This document shows, piece after piece, positions 48,913 through 59,900 of a DNA stretch of 64,000 nt. Made by a program: the position numbers and the translations under genes. Every line of letters begins with the position of its first letter. Position 1 is the stretch's first letter. Source of the stretch: Candidatus Peregrinibacteria bacterium. Its GTDB lineage: Bacteria; Patescibacteriota; Gracilibacteria; UBA1369; LOWO2-01-FULL-3. The notes under the pieces were generated by a model. It made no database searches and was not told where the DNA came from. It saw only the letters and a list, made by a program, of their open reading frames with translations. The stretch lies in the NCBI GenBank assembly GCA_018654255.1, contig JABILX010000001.1:145695-209694 (forward strand), given 5' to 3'.

Positions 48913-51804
48913 ATGCAAAAAGACAAGATCATAGTGAGGGGTGCAAGAATGCACAACCTCAAAAACATCACGGTCGAAATTCCTAGAGACAAGCTGACGG
49001 TTATCACCGGTCTATCAGGTTCAGGGAAGTCAACTTTGGCATTCGATACCATCTACGCAGAGGGCCAACGCCGCTACGTAGAAAGTTTATCTACATACGC
49101 CAGACAGTTCCTACAGATGACAGAAAAACCAGATGTAGACGCAATAGAAGGACTTTCTCCAGCAATCTCAATAGATCAGAAAACAGCCTCAAGAAACCCA
49201 CGTTCAACAGTAGGAACAGTTACCGAAATATATGACTACCTAAGACTTCTTTTCGCAAAAATAGGAACCCCACATTGTCCAGAATGCGGAGACCCAATAA
49301 AGAGACAATCACCAACTCAAATCACAGAAGAAATAGCCAAAATGAAAGAAGGGACAAAGATTTTGATCCTTTCTCCAGTCATAAGAGGCAAAAAAGGACG
49401 CCACGAACAGGCTATAGAAAAAGTTAGAAAAGAAGGATTCGTAAGGGTAAAAATAGACGGAGAAGTCTACCCAATAACAGAACAATTTGATCTGGATGAA
49501 AACAAGAAACATTCAATAGAAATAGTCGTAGATCGTATATCTGTAAAAGACCTCGGACAACAAACAAAAAAACTATCATCAGGAGAAGAAATCCAACTTC
49601 CAAATCCAGCCAGAACAAGGTTGGCGGATTCAGTAGAGACAGCCTTGAAGTATGGGGATGGAATCTTGATCATTCAAGACGCAGATACCAAGAAAGAAAA
49701 GGTCTACTCAGAACAATTTGCATGTGCAAAATGTAATATTTCAATTCTAGAAATATCTCCTAGAAGTTTTTCTTTCAACAATCCGCACGGAGCTTGTCCA
49801 GAATGTCACGGACTCGGTACAAAGTTAGAAATAGATCCAGAACTTGTTATTCCAAACAAGAAATTAACTCTAGCAGAAGGAGCGATAATGCCTTGGTCAG
49901 CGACTACGTCTCATTTGACCTGGTATAACAGAATTCTAGAATCAGTTGCAAAAAGGCACGGATTCTCAATGGACAAAAAAATCGAAAAACTATCAGAAGA
50001 ACAAATCAATTTAATCCTAAACGGACCTGGTAACGGAGAAAAATACAAAGTAGTAATGGGGGAACACGACACAAAAAGCAAATTCACCGGCGAATACGAA
50101 ACAGAATTCGAAGGAGTTATTCCAAATCTAGAAAGAAGATATCTAGAAACAGACTCAGACTACATAAGAAGAAAGATAGAAGAATACATGCGTATTCTGG
50201 AATGCCCCGTTTGTCATGGCAAAAGACTCAAGCCAGAAATCCTTTCAATCACAATAAATGACACCTCTATAATAGATGTGACCGAATTATCGATAAAAGA
50301 TGCGATACACTTTTTCCAAAACTTGAAGCTGACGGAAACCGAGCAACAAATAGCTCGCCAAATTCTACAAGAAATCACAAACCGATTAGGATTCTTAGAA
50401 AAAGTTGGACTTTCATACATAACGTTGGATCGAAAGGCAAATACACTGTCCGGCGGAGAAGCACAGCGAACTCGTCTTGCAACCCAAATTGGATCGAAGC
50501 TCTCAGGCGTTATTTACGTCTTAGATGAACCTTCGATCGGTTTGCACCAGAACGACAACGCCAAGCTCATTGAAACGCTAAAATCGCTCAGAGACATCGG
50601 AAACACAGTAATTGTGGTCGAACATGACGTGGATACGATGATGGTTGCGGATCACATCCTAGACATAGGGCCCGGCGCAGGAAAAAGGGGAGGAGAAGTT
50701 GTAGCCAGGGGATCGCCAGAAGAAATAATGAAAGACAAGAATTCAGTCACAGGACAATACCTCGCTGGCAAAAAGAAAATAGAAGTCCCAGAAAAAAGAA
50801 GAAAAGGAAATGGAAAATATATAAAAATAGTAGACGCAGAGGAACACAATTTAAAAAAGATATCAGTTGAACTTCCATTAGGTACTTTCATCGGAATTAG
50901 TGGAGTGTCGGGTTCTGGTAAATCAACATTGATCAACGATATTTTGGTAAAGAGAGTCTATAAAGAACTCCACGGGTCAAAAACACACCCAGGAAAACAC
51001 GAAAGAATCGAAAACATCAACCACATCGATAAAATAATAAACATAGATCAGTCTCCCATAGGAAGAACCCCAAGATCAAACACAGCTACCTATACCGGAG
51101 TTTTCACAGACATAAGGGACATCTTCTCTCAAACCCCAGAGTCACGTCTGAGAGGATACAAACCAGGTCGCTTCAGCTTCAATGTAAAAGGAGGACGATG
51201 TGAGGATTGTAAGGGCGACGGAATCAAAAAAATAGAAATGCACTTCCTTCCAGATATATACGTGCCTTGTGAAACCTGTAAGGGCAAAAGATACAACCTA
51301 GAAGCATTAGAAGTTAAATACAGAAGCAAGAACATATCAGAAGTACTCGAAATGACAGTAGACGAGGCTTTGGAATTTTTTGCAGCCATACCTTCAATCA
51401 AGACCAAGCTAAAGATTTTAAGTGAAGTCGGATTAGGATATATATGCCTAGGGCAATCAGCCCCAACCTTATCAGGTGGGGAAGCGCAAAGAATCAAACT
51501 ATCAACCGAGCTCGCAAAACGTTCTACAGGTCAAACTCTCTACATATTGGACGAACCAACCGTCGGTCTACACTTTGACGACGTCAAACGTCTACTAAAA
51601 GTCCTTCAAAAACTTGTAGATAAGGGAAACACAGTTCTGACAATAGAACACAACCTCGACGTGATTAAATCAGTAGATTACGTGATAGACTTGGGGCCTG
51701 AAGGAGGTGATGAAGGAGGTGAAGTCATAGCAAAAGGAACTCCAGAAGAAATAATAAAGGTAAAGGAGTCGTACACAGGTCAATGGTTAAAGAGAATGCT
51801 CTAA
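48913..51804 (+). CDS. uvrA: Excinuclease ABC subunit A
   Basis: [55 protein letters not shown]; two ABC modules; CxxC zinc motifs. Confidence 0.98.
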   Translation: MQKDKIIVRGARMHNLKNITVEIPRDKLTVITGLSGSGKSTLAFDTIYAEGQRRYVESLSTYARQFLQMTEKPDVDAIEGLSPAISIDQKTASRNPRSTVGTVTEIYDYLRLLFAKIGTPHCPECGDPIKRQSPTQITEEIAKMKEGTKILILSPVIRGKKGRHEQAIEKVRKEGFVRVKIDGEVYPITEQFDLDENKKHSIEIVVDRISVKDLGQQTKKLSSGEEIQLPNPARTRLADSVETALKYGDGILIIQDADTKKEKVYSEQFACAKCNISILEISPRSFSFNNPHGACPECHGLGTKLEIDPELVIPNKKLTLAEGAIMPWSATTSHLTWYNRILESVAKRHGFSMDKKIEKLSEEQINLILNGPGNGEKYKVVMGEHDTKSKFTGEYETEFEGVIPNLERRYLETDSDYIRRKIEEYMRILECPVCHGKRLKPEILSITINDTSIIDVTELSIKDAIHFFQNLKLTETEQQIARQILQEITNRLGFLEKVGLSYITLDRKANTLSGGEAQRTRLATQIGSKLSGVIYVLDEPSIGLHQNDNAKLIETLKSLRDIGNTVIVVEHDVDTMMVADHILDIGPGAGKRGGEVVARGSPEEIMKDKNSVTGQYLAGKKKIEVPEKRRKGNGKYIKIVDAEEHNLKKISVELPLGTFIGISGVSGSGKSTLINDILVKRVYKELHGSKTHPGKHERIENINHIDKIINIDQSPIGRTPRSNTATYTGVFTDIRDIFSQTPESRLRGYKPGRFSFNVKGGRCEDCKGDGIKKIEMHFLPDIYVPCETCKGKRYNLEALEVKYRSKNISEVLEMTVDEALEFFAAIPSIKTKLKILSEVGLGYICLGQSAPTLSGGEAQRIKLSTELAKRSTGQTLYILDEPTVGLHFDDVKRLLKVLQKLVDKGNTVLTIEHNLDVIKSVDYVIDLGPEGGDEGGEVIAKGTPEEIIKVKESYTGQWLKRML

Positions 51805-51848
51805 ACCAACCGAGGTAGACAACAATCGTACACCTGGGAACCTTTAAC

Positions 51849-52050
51849 AAACTTTAATAAAGTTTAATCATCTTTATTAGAATTTAATCAAATTAAGCCA
51901 AGTTAAATCAACTTTACAAAAGTATTGTAAAATTATGTAAATTATGGTAAATTTGCTCACGCTTTTGTAGGATTTAATCAAATTAAATAAACATTGATCA
52001 AATTCGCTCAAATGTGGTAGGATTTGTTCCAATTTAATTAAGTTTAATGA
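51849..52050. promoter_or_regulatory. AT-rich array of degenerate TTTAATCA elements in 10-bp register, starting with a 17-bp perfect palindrome
   Basis: AAACTTTA-A-TAAAGTTT (51849-51865); AGTTTAATCA 51861, AATTTAATCA 51881, AGTTAAATCA 51901, GATTTAATCA 51971, ACATTGATCA 51991, AGTTTAATGA 52041. Confidence 0.6.
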
Positions 52051-52051
52051 G

Positions 52052-52333
52052 ATGGAACAATACCTAACCTCCGAGCAGGTAGCAAAGCTGCTTCAGGTTC
52101 ACCAGTTCACAGTTCTGAAATACTTGAAAGACGGTCGAATCAAAGGAGTTAAAATCGGAAGAGTGTACAGAATTAAAGAAAGCGAAGTAGAAAATTTCTT
52201 AAATAGAGTATCTACGACCAAAGAAGAGCCAAAGGCAGAAGAACCAAAAGTAGAAAAACCAGTGACGGTTAAAGAGAAGATAGAAGAACCAAGACCAACC
52301 AAGCTCGAAGACGAATACTTCAAACTGTTATAA
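52052..52333 (+). CDS. Excisionase/MerR-type helix-turn-helix DNA-binding protein
   Basis: YLTSEQVAKLLQVHQFTVLKYLKDGRIKGVKIGRVYRIKESEVENFL is a typical HTH_17-type domain. Confidence 0.88.
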   Translation: MEQYLTSEQVAKLLQVHQFTVLKYLKDGRIKGVKIGRVYRIKESEVENFLNRVSTTKEEPKAEEPKVEKPVTVKEKIEEPRPTKLEDEYFKLL

Positions 52334-52378
52334 AAATAGACCCTGGGTCCTCACCCAAAACCTTACCTTAAAATTCCT

Positions 52379-52552
52379 ATGATCATCAGTTGTTTAAAAT
52401 GCGGCAAATCTGTATCAAGTCATCAAATGGATTGTCCATACTGCAAAGCCGTTATTTGTGATTACACGAGACAAGCGAACGGACTAAAAGCCAACATGAG
52501 ACCAAAAGAAGGATTAAGGTTGAACTTTCTTCAGACTTTTGCAAAAAGATAA
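52379..52552 (+). CDS. 57-aa zinc-ribbon-like protein, not in the supplied ORF track
   Basis: Manual translation: MIISCLKCGKSVSSHQMDCPYCKAVICDYTRQANGLKANMRPKEGLRLNFLQTFAKR; CxxC-x10-CxxC. Confidence 0.65.
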   Translation: MIISCLKCGKSVSSHQMDCPYCKAVICDYTRQANGLKANMRPKEGLRLNFLQTFAKR

Positions 52553-52602
52553 ATTATATCTATTAAAAAACTTCAGCCCATATAAGCCCTAGAAAAGCCC
52601 TA

Positions 52603-52640
52603 AAAACTCCCCCTTAAGAAAAAATCTTCTGGGGAGTTTT
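52603..52640. terminator. Bidirectional terminator between convergent genes
   Basis: AAAACTCCCC (52603-52612) / GGGGAGTTTT (52631-52640) with inner AAGA/TCTT; T-tract on both strands. Confidence 0.75.
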
Positions 52641-52661
52641 TTACTTTCCAAACCAAAAGGT

Positions 52662-53807
52662 TTACTTCGGACATTGTTTATCAAGCATATGCTCAACGCA
52701 ATCTTCAACCTGTCCAATTGTGGCAATTCCCTTGATCACATAAAACTTAAACTCATCCACGGCTTTTATAAACGCTCTAACATGAGCATCGGTGTTGTGT
52801 TTATAAAGTGCTTCGTATCTGGCCTCTAATTTTGCTTTCTGGACCTTAGCTTCATATTCTACTCTAGCAGAGCCCATAGCGTTCAAAAGGGTTCCTTGAT
52901 CGATAGTATCACCACCACTACTCCAGAAATCATTACCTTTGACCCCCTCCAAGATCTCTTCAAATCCCTTCTGTGGATCCAAACCATTCAACTTCACATC
53001 AAACATATTTTTTATAAATCCTCCAGAGTTAGATGAGCCAATCTTCTTGAGGTCTTCAGCAGATTCTCGTATTGCTTCAGCCCCACTGAGAGCAGCATCC
53101 TCTATTGCTTCAGCTCCTTCACGAAGACCACCCAAGTTATCAATAAACTCAACAAATTTATCCTTAACTCTCTGCCAACCATTTTCATCACAGTCGACAT
53201 ATTTAAACTTACGAGACTCATATTTAGTTTTAATTCTTTCCATTACAATATTAAATTCATCAGGACCATATTTCCCAAAAACCTTCTCATATTTCTCCAC
53301 CATCTTGCCATGAAGAATCTCCGGATCTTCAAGCTCAACATTCTTTTTTTCTCCAATATCAACAGTCCCCATAGATGCAGTATCAAGAAGCTCTCCCATA
53401 GCAGATCCAAATTTCAACTTAACAAGATTCCTCACATAATAAAGTTCGGCATCCACCTCGTAATAAGCCTTTTCAATAGAAGGAATCTCCTCACGATCAC
53501 ACATCAAGAAAGCTTGCTGTATTGCTTTTCTAGCAGCATCGAGCTCAGAATCCAAAGCCATGATATCCAAGACCTGACACGTGTTTCTGAAAAGATCTAA
53601 TATTGGGTTCAGGAGCTCCATATAACTCTGATTCCCAAGTATAGACTGCAAGAACGCACCAAGTTCCAAGTCTCCCTGCTTACACTCAGTTACAGTATGA
53701 GCATTTTCACTAGCCGCAAACCCCTTATCAGAAAAAACAAATATACCGCTTCCAACTAGGAATACTCCAGTAAATAAAATCAATGATATTTTTTTCATTA
53801 TTGGCAT
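52662..53807 (-). CDS. Secreted hypothetical protein with Cys residues (381 aa)
   Basis: N-terminal signal-like MKKISLILFTGVFLVGSGIFVFSDKGFA; start overlaps the upstream stop (TAATG). Confidence 0.7.
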   Translation of the reverse strand: MPIMKKISLILFTGVFLVGSGIFVFSDKGFAASENAHTVTECKQGDLELGAFLQSILGNQSYMELLNPILDLFRNTCQVLDIMALDSELDAARKAIQQAFLMCDREEIPSIEKAYYEVDAELYYVRNLVKLKFGSAMGELLDTASMGTVDIGEKKNVELEDPEILHGKMVEKYEKVFGKYGPDEFNIVMERIKTKYESRKFKYVDCDENGWQRVKDKFVEFIDNLGGLREGAEAIEDAALSGAEAIRESAEDLKKIGSSNSGGFIKNMFDVKLNGLDPQKGFEEILEGVKGNDFWSSGGDTIDQGTLLNAMGSARVEYEAKVQKAKLEARYEALYKHNTDAHVRAFIKAVDEFKFYVIKGIATIGQVEDCVEHMLDKQCPK

Positions 53808-55762
53808 GTTTCTTTAGTTTTTATTGTTTTACAGATTTCTCCTGAAATCTTTTCAAAATGGCTAACAAACGCTTTGAAATACTCGGTCATCTGACCTACT
53901 TCCAACAAAATACTCTCAGAATACGCAGCATAATCCTGTGCGATAGATTGTAACGCATACTGCTCAACTTCATCAGCTGCATCCATTGTCATCTGTTGTT
54001 GCATCAACGAAATTTCACTCACGTAATCTGAAATATTATTACTATCAATATTCTGCTCCACCCAGGCAGCCGCCCTAGAATTGTTATATTCCTCTATCAT
54101 CGAATGTCCGAGTGGCTCACCATCTTCATTTTCAAGAAAAAGAGGGTGATTTTTATTAACAAAATTTTCCCACTCTTCAAAAACGCTTTTCCCAAAAATA
54201 GCATCGTTGCCAGGAGGCGTTTCTACAGGCGCATAAACAGTATGAAAATTAATATTAATATTACTTAAAGCATCAATAAGGCCTCTCTTGCAAAGCGAAC
54301 TTTCCAACAAATTCCCGGTCAATTTGTTTGGCAACAATGAAGAAGAAATAGTCTTATTCATATAAGCCAAGATCTTCTCAAACTCACAAGAAAAACAAGG
54401 ATCATCAGGAACAAAGGATTTATAAACCTCCCATTTCTCAGAATAATCCAAGCAGATATAAAACTCAGCATCCGCCAGAGGAATTCCAGATTCGGTTGTA
54501 AGAGAAATTCCAGATTCGGTTGTAGGAGGGGTCTCAGCAGATCCACCTGTACCAACAGGCTCAGTATAACTTTCCGTCGCCAAGGGGTCACTAAGATCAG
54601 TAAAATCAATCGATCCATTCTCCGCAAGATTCTTTATATTATCAAAAGAAAAGAATATCAATCCATCACATTCATCATTTTTCTTCCAATCTGCAGGTTC
54701 TTCAGGGATCAATTTCTCTTCCAAAGTCTTCTCTTCCTCTGGTTTCTCAACATCGACCTCTTCAACATCAGAATCAGGTTCAGGTTCATTCTCCTCAAAA
54801 TATTCTTCAATCTCCTCATCGTAATCATCCAAAGCATCAGCCAAAGGATCATCCTCTTCTGTAGGACAAACATCTTCTTCTATGTATTCAACCAAATCTT
54901 TCGCATCAAATTCTTCGAGCTCTTCGTCTTCTGCATCACCACCCTCCTCATCCAGATTCAAAACATAATATGCGTGCGAAATTTCAGGAGCGAGAGGCCC
55001 TTCCTCGTGGTAAGTAGTATCCTCCATCCCAAGATCATCAACAGAAGTATCATCATCACTTCCAAGATCAACGCTTTCCACAGGAGTACTTATATCAAAC
55101 AATACTTTCTCTATTTCAGACAAATCAAAGACAAGGTCAAACCCAGAATCATCAAGATCACCATTTGAAAAGATCTCAGACAATTGACTAGACGACATAA
55201 GCTCCTGCTTCAATTGATATATCTCATACACATCGTTAAATTCACGGCGAAACCCTGCCGCAGCAGCGAGAATCTCGCCTTGAGTCATATTGTTTCCCAA
55301 TCCAGGAAGCAGTCGTTTAACAGGCCCTAAGGAACCATTCATGAGATCGGCAGCTTCTAGGGGAGTGATGTTATAACTATTAGCAATTTCAACAAGAGCT
55401 CCCTCCTCAGGATCCTTGACCCCAACCCAAAGCATCATGCCGTATAGATTTTGATAATTAGCCTCACCAGGATTTCCACCAGTAAGCATAGTCTTCAAAT
55501 TCCCACTAAAGACCTTTAGCTCCTTCCCGAAATCAGCAGTATACCCTTTATGCCAAGAACCTTCACTAATCTCATTATACAAAGCAGAATTCAAGAAAGG
55601 ATCCTCCTCAATAGACTCAGCAATAGCTCTATGTTGATATTGATAAACCAAAGGTTGCAAAACAATCAGCGAAACGAACGCGAGAGCGCCTACTAGTATT
55701 CCTATCAATATGTCTTTTTTAGTTTTCATAAAATTATTCACAACCTTTTTTACTTGTTGCAT
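53798..55762 (-). CDS. Membrane-anchored, acidic hypothetical protein (654 aa)
   Basis: N-terminal TM ILIGILVGALAFVSLIVLQPLVY; acidic D/E-rich middle; alternative start MKTKKD at 55729. Confidence 0.7.
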   Translation of the reverse strand: MQQVKKVVNNFMKTKKDILIGILVGALAFVSLIVLQPLVYQYQHRAIAESIEEDPFLNSALYNEISEGSWHKGYTADFGKELKVFSGNLKTMLTGGNPGEANYQNLYGMMLWVGVKDPEEGALVEIANSYNITPLEAADLMNGSLGPVKRLLPGLGNNMTQGEILAAAAGFRREFNDVYEIYQLKQELMSSSQLSEIFSNGDLDDSGFDLVFDLSEIEKVLFDISTPVESVDLGSDDDTSVDDLGMEDTTYHEEGPLAPEISHAYYVLNLDEEGGDAEDEELEEFDAKDLVEYIEEDVCPTEEDDPLADALDDYDEEIEEYFEENEPEPDSDVEEVDVEKPEEEKTLEEKLIPEEPADWKKNDECDGLIFFSFDNIKNLAENGSIDFTDLSDPLATESYTEPVGTGGSAETPPTTESGISLTTESGIPLADAEFYICLDYSEKWEVYKSFVPDDPCFSCEFEKILAYMNKTISSSLLPNKLTGNLLESSLCKRGLIDALSNININFHTVYAPVETPPGNDAIFGKSVFEEWENFVNKNHPLFLENEDGEPLGHSMIEEYNNSRAAAWVEQNIDSNNISDYVSEISLMQQQMTMDAADEVEQYALQSIAQDYAAYSESILLEVGQMTEYFKAFVSHFEKISGEICKTIKTKETCQ

Positions 55763-56414
55763 CTACGTATTTTGTTGGGAGTCTCATAGCATCTCTACGG
55801 ACCCAACGAACCGCATTTCTATATTTATAAAGCAAATCAATAGTCTCCTCATATTTCTTATGCATAGGGTAAGCGACGCGGAGCTCATTATAAGCTGCAA
55901 TAGTTGCATCCATCACCGCATAAGCACTGTCTTTTTCTCTTGCAACAGCATCATTCAACAAAGAAGAAAGCCCGAGGACTTGTGAAATGGAAGTCTCCCC
56001 AAGACCAGTCAAACCGAGAGTCAGGTACTTCATAAGAGTAGGCTCTGTTTCCAGATCAAAAGGACCAAAAAGAGCTTTCACTCGATCCAAAGTATCAAGA
56101 TAAGCCATATATCTATCCAGCGCTCCCATCGCAACACAATATGTACTGATATTATTAGGAGGACATTCCTCTCCAGTAGGGGGCAACTGATTAGGATCAT
56201 CCAATTTCATGGCAAGCATCTTCTCAATCTTCTCATTGAAATACATACTCATTTCGATATGGTACGTATACTTAACCAACCCAAAACCCAACTTCGGACT
56301 TTCAAATTTATAAGAATCTCCCGACGCCAACATCACATACCCAGAATAGAGCATGAAATATGTCGCAAACGCGGTCACAAGTAATCTAATTGTCCATTTA
56401 AATTTGAGCTTCAT
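55734..56414 (-). CDS. Membrane-anchored hypothetical protein (226 aa)
   Basis: N-terminal TM WTIRLLVTAFATYFMLYSGYVML; overlapping operon arrangement. Confidence 0.7.
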   Translation of the reverse strand: MKLKFKWTIRLLVTAFATYFMLYSGYVMLASGDSYKFESPKLGFGLVKYTYHIEMSMYFNEKIEKMLAMKLDDPNQLPPTGEECPPNNISTYCVAMGALDRYMAYLDTLDRVKALFGPFDLETEPTLMKYLTLGLTGLGETSISQVLGLSSLLNDAVAREKDSAYAVMDATIAAYNELRVAYPMHKKYEETIDLLYKYRNAVRWVRRDAMRLPTKYVDATSKKGCE

Positions 56415-56971
56415 TAGTCAGACATAAAACAATTATCGATATAACAAACTATACGGTTATTAAACGTCGCAAACGCAGCAACTATCTGTGCAATCAAGAA
56501 ATTCAAGTCAGAAAGCTTGGAATTAATAGCCTTATATTTATCTAATAAAATAGATGACGTTTTAAATAAAGTTGTGGTTCTCACATGATTTTTCAACATG
56601 TCCTTTGCTTGTACAACCATTTTCTCAGTTATACGGATACAAGCATCCAATTGGCTGATTTGATCGGTAGTACTTTGGTTGCCAGATTTATACTTCGAAA
56701 ACTCGTCATATGCCGAAGTCCGCAGGGCTTTGTATCCATCAACAGCCTGATCCACCAAGGCAGAATTCAACTTATCGCTCTTGAAATGTTTGTCCAAAAA
56801 TCCTTGAAAAATAGCATTTTGCTCAGTCATAAAAACCGTCATGCCCTGAACGCAATTCTCATAACCATATATCTCGGTAATAGGAGCCGCAAAAGCACCA
56901 GCCATACTCTGGAAAATTAAAACCACAACTATTATCAGGCTATTGAACCTGTTCTTCATTACTTTTCGCAT
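56414..56971 (-). CDS. Secreted hypothetical protein (185 aa)
   Basis: Signal-like FNSLIIVVVLIFQSMAGAFA; overlaps both neighbours. Confidence 0.7.
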   Translation of the reverse strand: MRKVMKNRFNSLIIVVVLIFQSMAGAFAAPITEIYGYENCVQGMTVFMTEQNAIFQGFLDKHFKSDKLNSALVDQAVDGYKALRTSAYDEFSKYKSGNQSTTDQISQLDACIRITEKMVVQAKDMLKNHVRTTTLFKTSSILLDKYKAINSKLSDLNFLIAQIVAAFATFNNRIVCYIDNCFMSD

Positions 56972-59900
56972 ATATTTTAGGATTTATTGGGTCGTTATTA
57001 ACTATTATTGTATAGAGAACGTCTCCAGTTCTCAAATCTGATTTATATTTGAATGTACTTAGACATGGACAAGTTACGCACGCAGGAGGAACTAGATAGA
57101 TTCCAGGCTCAGTCTCATATATTTGCCCCGTGCCATCATCACCATCTGAATCTCCGTCTCCAGAACCATCAGAGCCACCATCTCCACCATCAGGAGCATC
57201 ATCTTCCTTTTCCAAAGGATCCAACTGAGCCAAAACCTCATCTCCATCACCAACACCACCACCATCAGTATCAAACAGATTTGGATCAGTACCATAAATT
57301 GTAGTCTCAGCGATGTCAGTCAAACCATCCCCATCAGTATCAGGATAATCATCAATTGCGTAGATAGGATTTGTTCCGTGAATCAAAACTTCATCTCCAT
57401 CAGTCTGTCCGCCATCATCAGTATCAGGATCAAATGGATCAGATCCATACAGACATTCCAGGCTGTTTATCAAGCCATCATCATCCTCATCAGCATCCGG
57501 ATCATCGATACCCCATTTCTCTTCACAATAATCAGACATTCCATCATTGTCAGCATCTATATCGTGACAATTGAACGCATCCAAAACTCGGAAAGTTAAT
57601 TCAATCAAATCTTCTTTAGTTAGAAGTTTTCCTGGATCTTGTGCTTCTTCTGATGTAATCAAAGTGGCGCTCTTCAATGCAACACCATCCGCTGTATAAG
57701 CAGTAAGATTCTGTGCAGCATCAAGCAAAGGATCAAACCAAACTTCATCTGCCTCAGGCACAGCTGTTGATAGATCAAGGACACCTTTCATCTCAAGCCC
57801 TCTCAAGATAACAGCAACAGTCTCAGCAAGATTGATTGTTTCTCCAGGTTTGAACGGGGTCTTGCCAGTAAATGGATCGGCCTCTCCTCCATAACCAAAC
57901 ACGAGCTCAAGCAATGATCCCTCCTTCACAAATGGATAATAATAAGGAAGATCCTCTTCTGTATAAGGAATATCAGAGAATGGAGAAGGGCCTTTGTATG
58001 CCTCAGGCCGAGGAACAATACAAAGCATCTTCAGCAGCATGATCACAAACTCAGAACGAGTAGCAAGCATATCTGGATTCAATTTAGTATCTCCACCAAT
58101 AATTCCCATGTAGTACAAGCTCATTGCATAGTCTTTCAACCTACCTGCAATATCAGTATAAATTGGGATAGGTGGTTCCAATATATTTCCTTCCTTCACA
58201 TCTCCAAAAGGTGATTCAACAAACTCTTCTCCATCTTCAGTGTTCATATAACTATCGATAACATATTGTGGGCTTATTCCACTTGGGAACTTGCGAGGGA
58301 CATCATCAGGACCGACGATTTGAACCTTATCAAAAAGTCCCTTCGGCGAAACATAAATAGAAGCAATCTTCATCTCCCCTAAGTCCGAAGCAAACCACAA
58401 TTCATACACAAAAGGATCAAAATCAAATTGATTATCTTTCTTTTTGATACTCATCCTTTCGTCTAATAGATCAATATTTCCCGCACTATCAATAGCAGTC
58501 ATCACAATTCCCTCAGTAACATAATACAAGTATGCGCCTCCAGGATAGTTTGGATCTGTAGCAGGGAAAGACATAAATTCAAACTCATCTTCAGCATCAT
58601 CATCACTAATATCAACTCCACTTAAATTCTCTACAGACGTAGTCGTAAATTCAAACTCATCATAAATATCGACAGCTATATTTCCATCAGACACAAAATA
58701 CAGAGTTGCCATAGTATTTCCGTCAGGACCAATTATCTGAGCGTTAGTAGATTCATTTGGAGGAGAAGCTTCAACAATTTCATAAGTGTAACCTTTCTCT
58801 TCATATACATAGAAATTACCCGTCTTCTCGTCGATTTCAGCTATGATTTCACCTGCAGCATTGATAACCAAAATAACATCATCCATCACAAAATCAGAAA
58901 TAACATAAGTTCCATCCATACTAGTAACATACTGTCCAGCATCATTTGCAGAATCAGTGACGACGGTTTCTTTATCTACAAACAACTTCAACTTGCCATC
59001 AATTACACGAGGGATAGCACGTTCACGAATTAATTTGTAAAGCATATTTCCTGTTGGAGGCTCAGTGTCTCCAGAAACAACTCCAACTTCAACAAAAACA
59101 GGATCCAGATTAATTTTCGGCACATACACATGGATATTCACAATCTGGCTAGATATATGATGAGCTGTATCCATAATATTCAAAGCAACCTGGTGGTCAC
59201 CAATTTCATCAAAAGGCCCAACATTAAATCTAGGATTTGTCATATCATTATCAACCACATCATCTGCGTCAGGCCCATCAGTAAGATTGTCATCATCAGA
59301 CCAGTAATCAATATCGTTCAAAGTATCTCCATCTCCATCTTCATCGACAGCAGTATCCAAATCCAGGTAATAAGCTTCAATCTCTCCACCCGGATCAAAT
59401 GAAGCACTAGCGTCCAAAGTCAAAGTTTCCATTACAGAAATATATATGTCAGTACTAGAAAGTGCAGGGAGCGGAGGAGTGTCATCCGAACAAACATTCG
59501 GAGCCAACGCTACTCCAGATGAAACCAAACTCCTACCACCATTATCTGACAAAGCATAAATACGAGAATAGTAATTTCCATTCGCAATACTCAATTCCAC
59601 AGAAGGATTCTCTTCATCCTGAATATCAAGAATTTCAAATTCTTCACCACCACTCAAAACCATAGAAGCACCATTTGAGAATTCCAAATCAGCTCCTCCA
59701 CTTTCACCAAGAATCATTCTGTCCCCAATCATAAAGGCATTTCCTTCTTGTAGTGGTTTATCTATATTTTCACCTTGTTTCATCTTTTCCAAAGTGCCAC
59801 TAAATATCTGAATAGTAGCATTACCAACAGATGGAGTTGCGGTATAAAACTCTCCTTCTTCCAGCTCCATCTCAATGACAGAGAAACCGCTAGAATTCTT

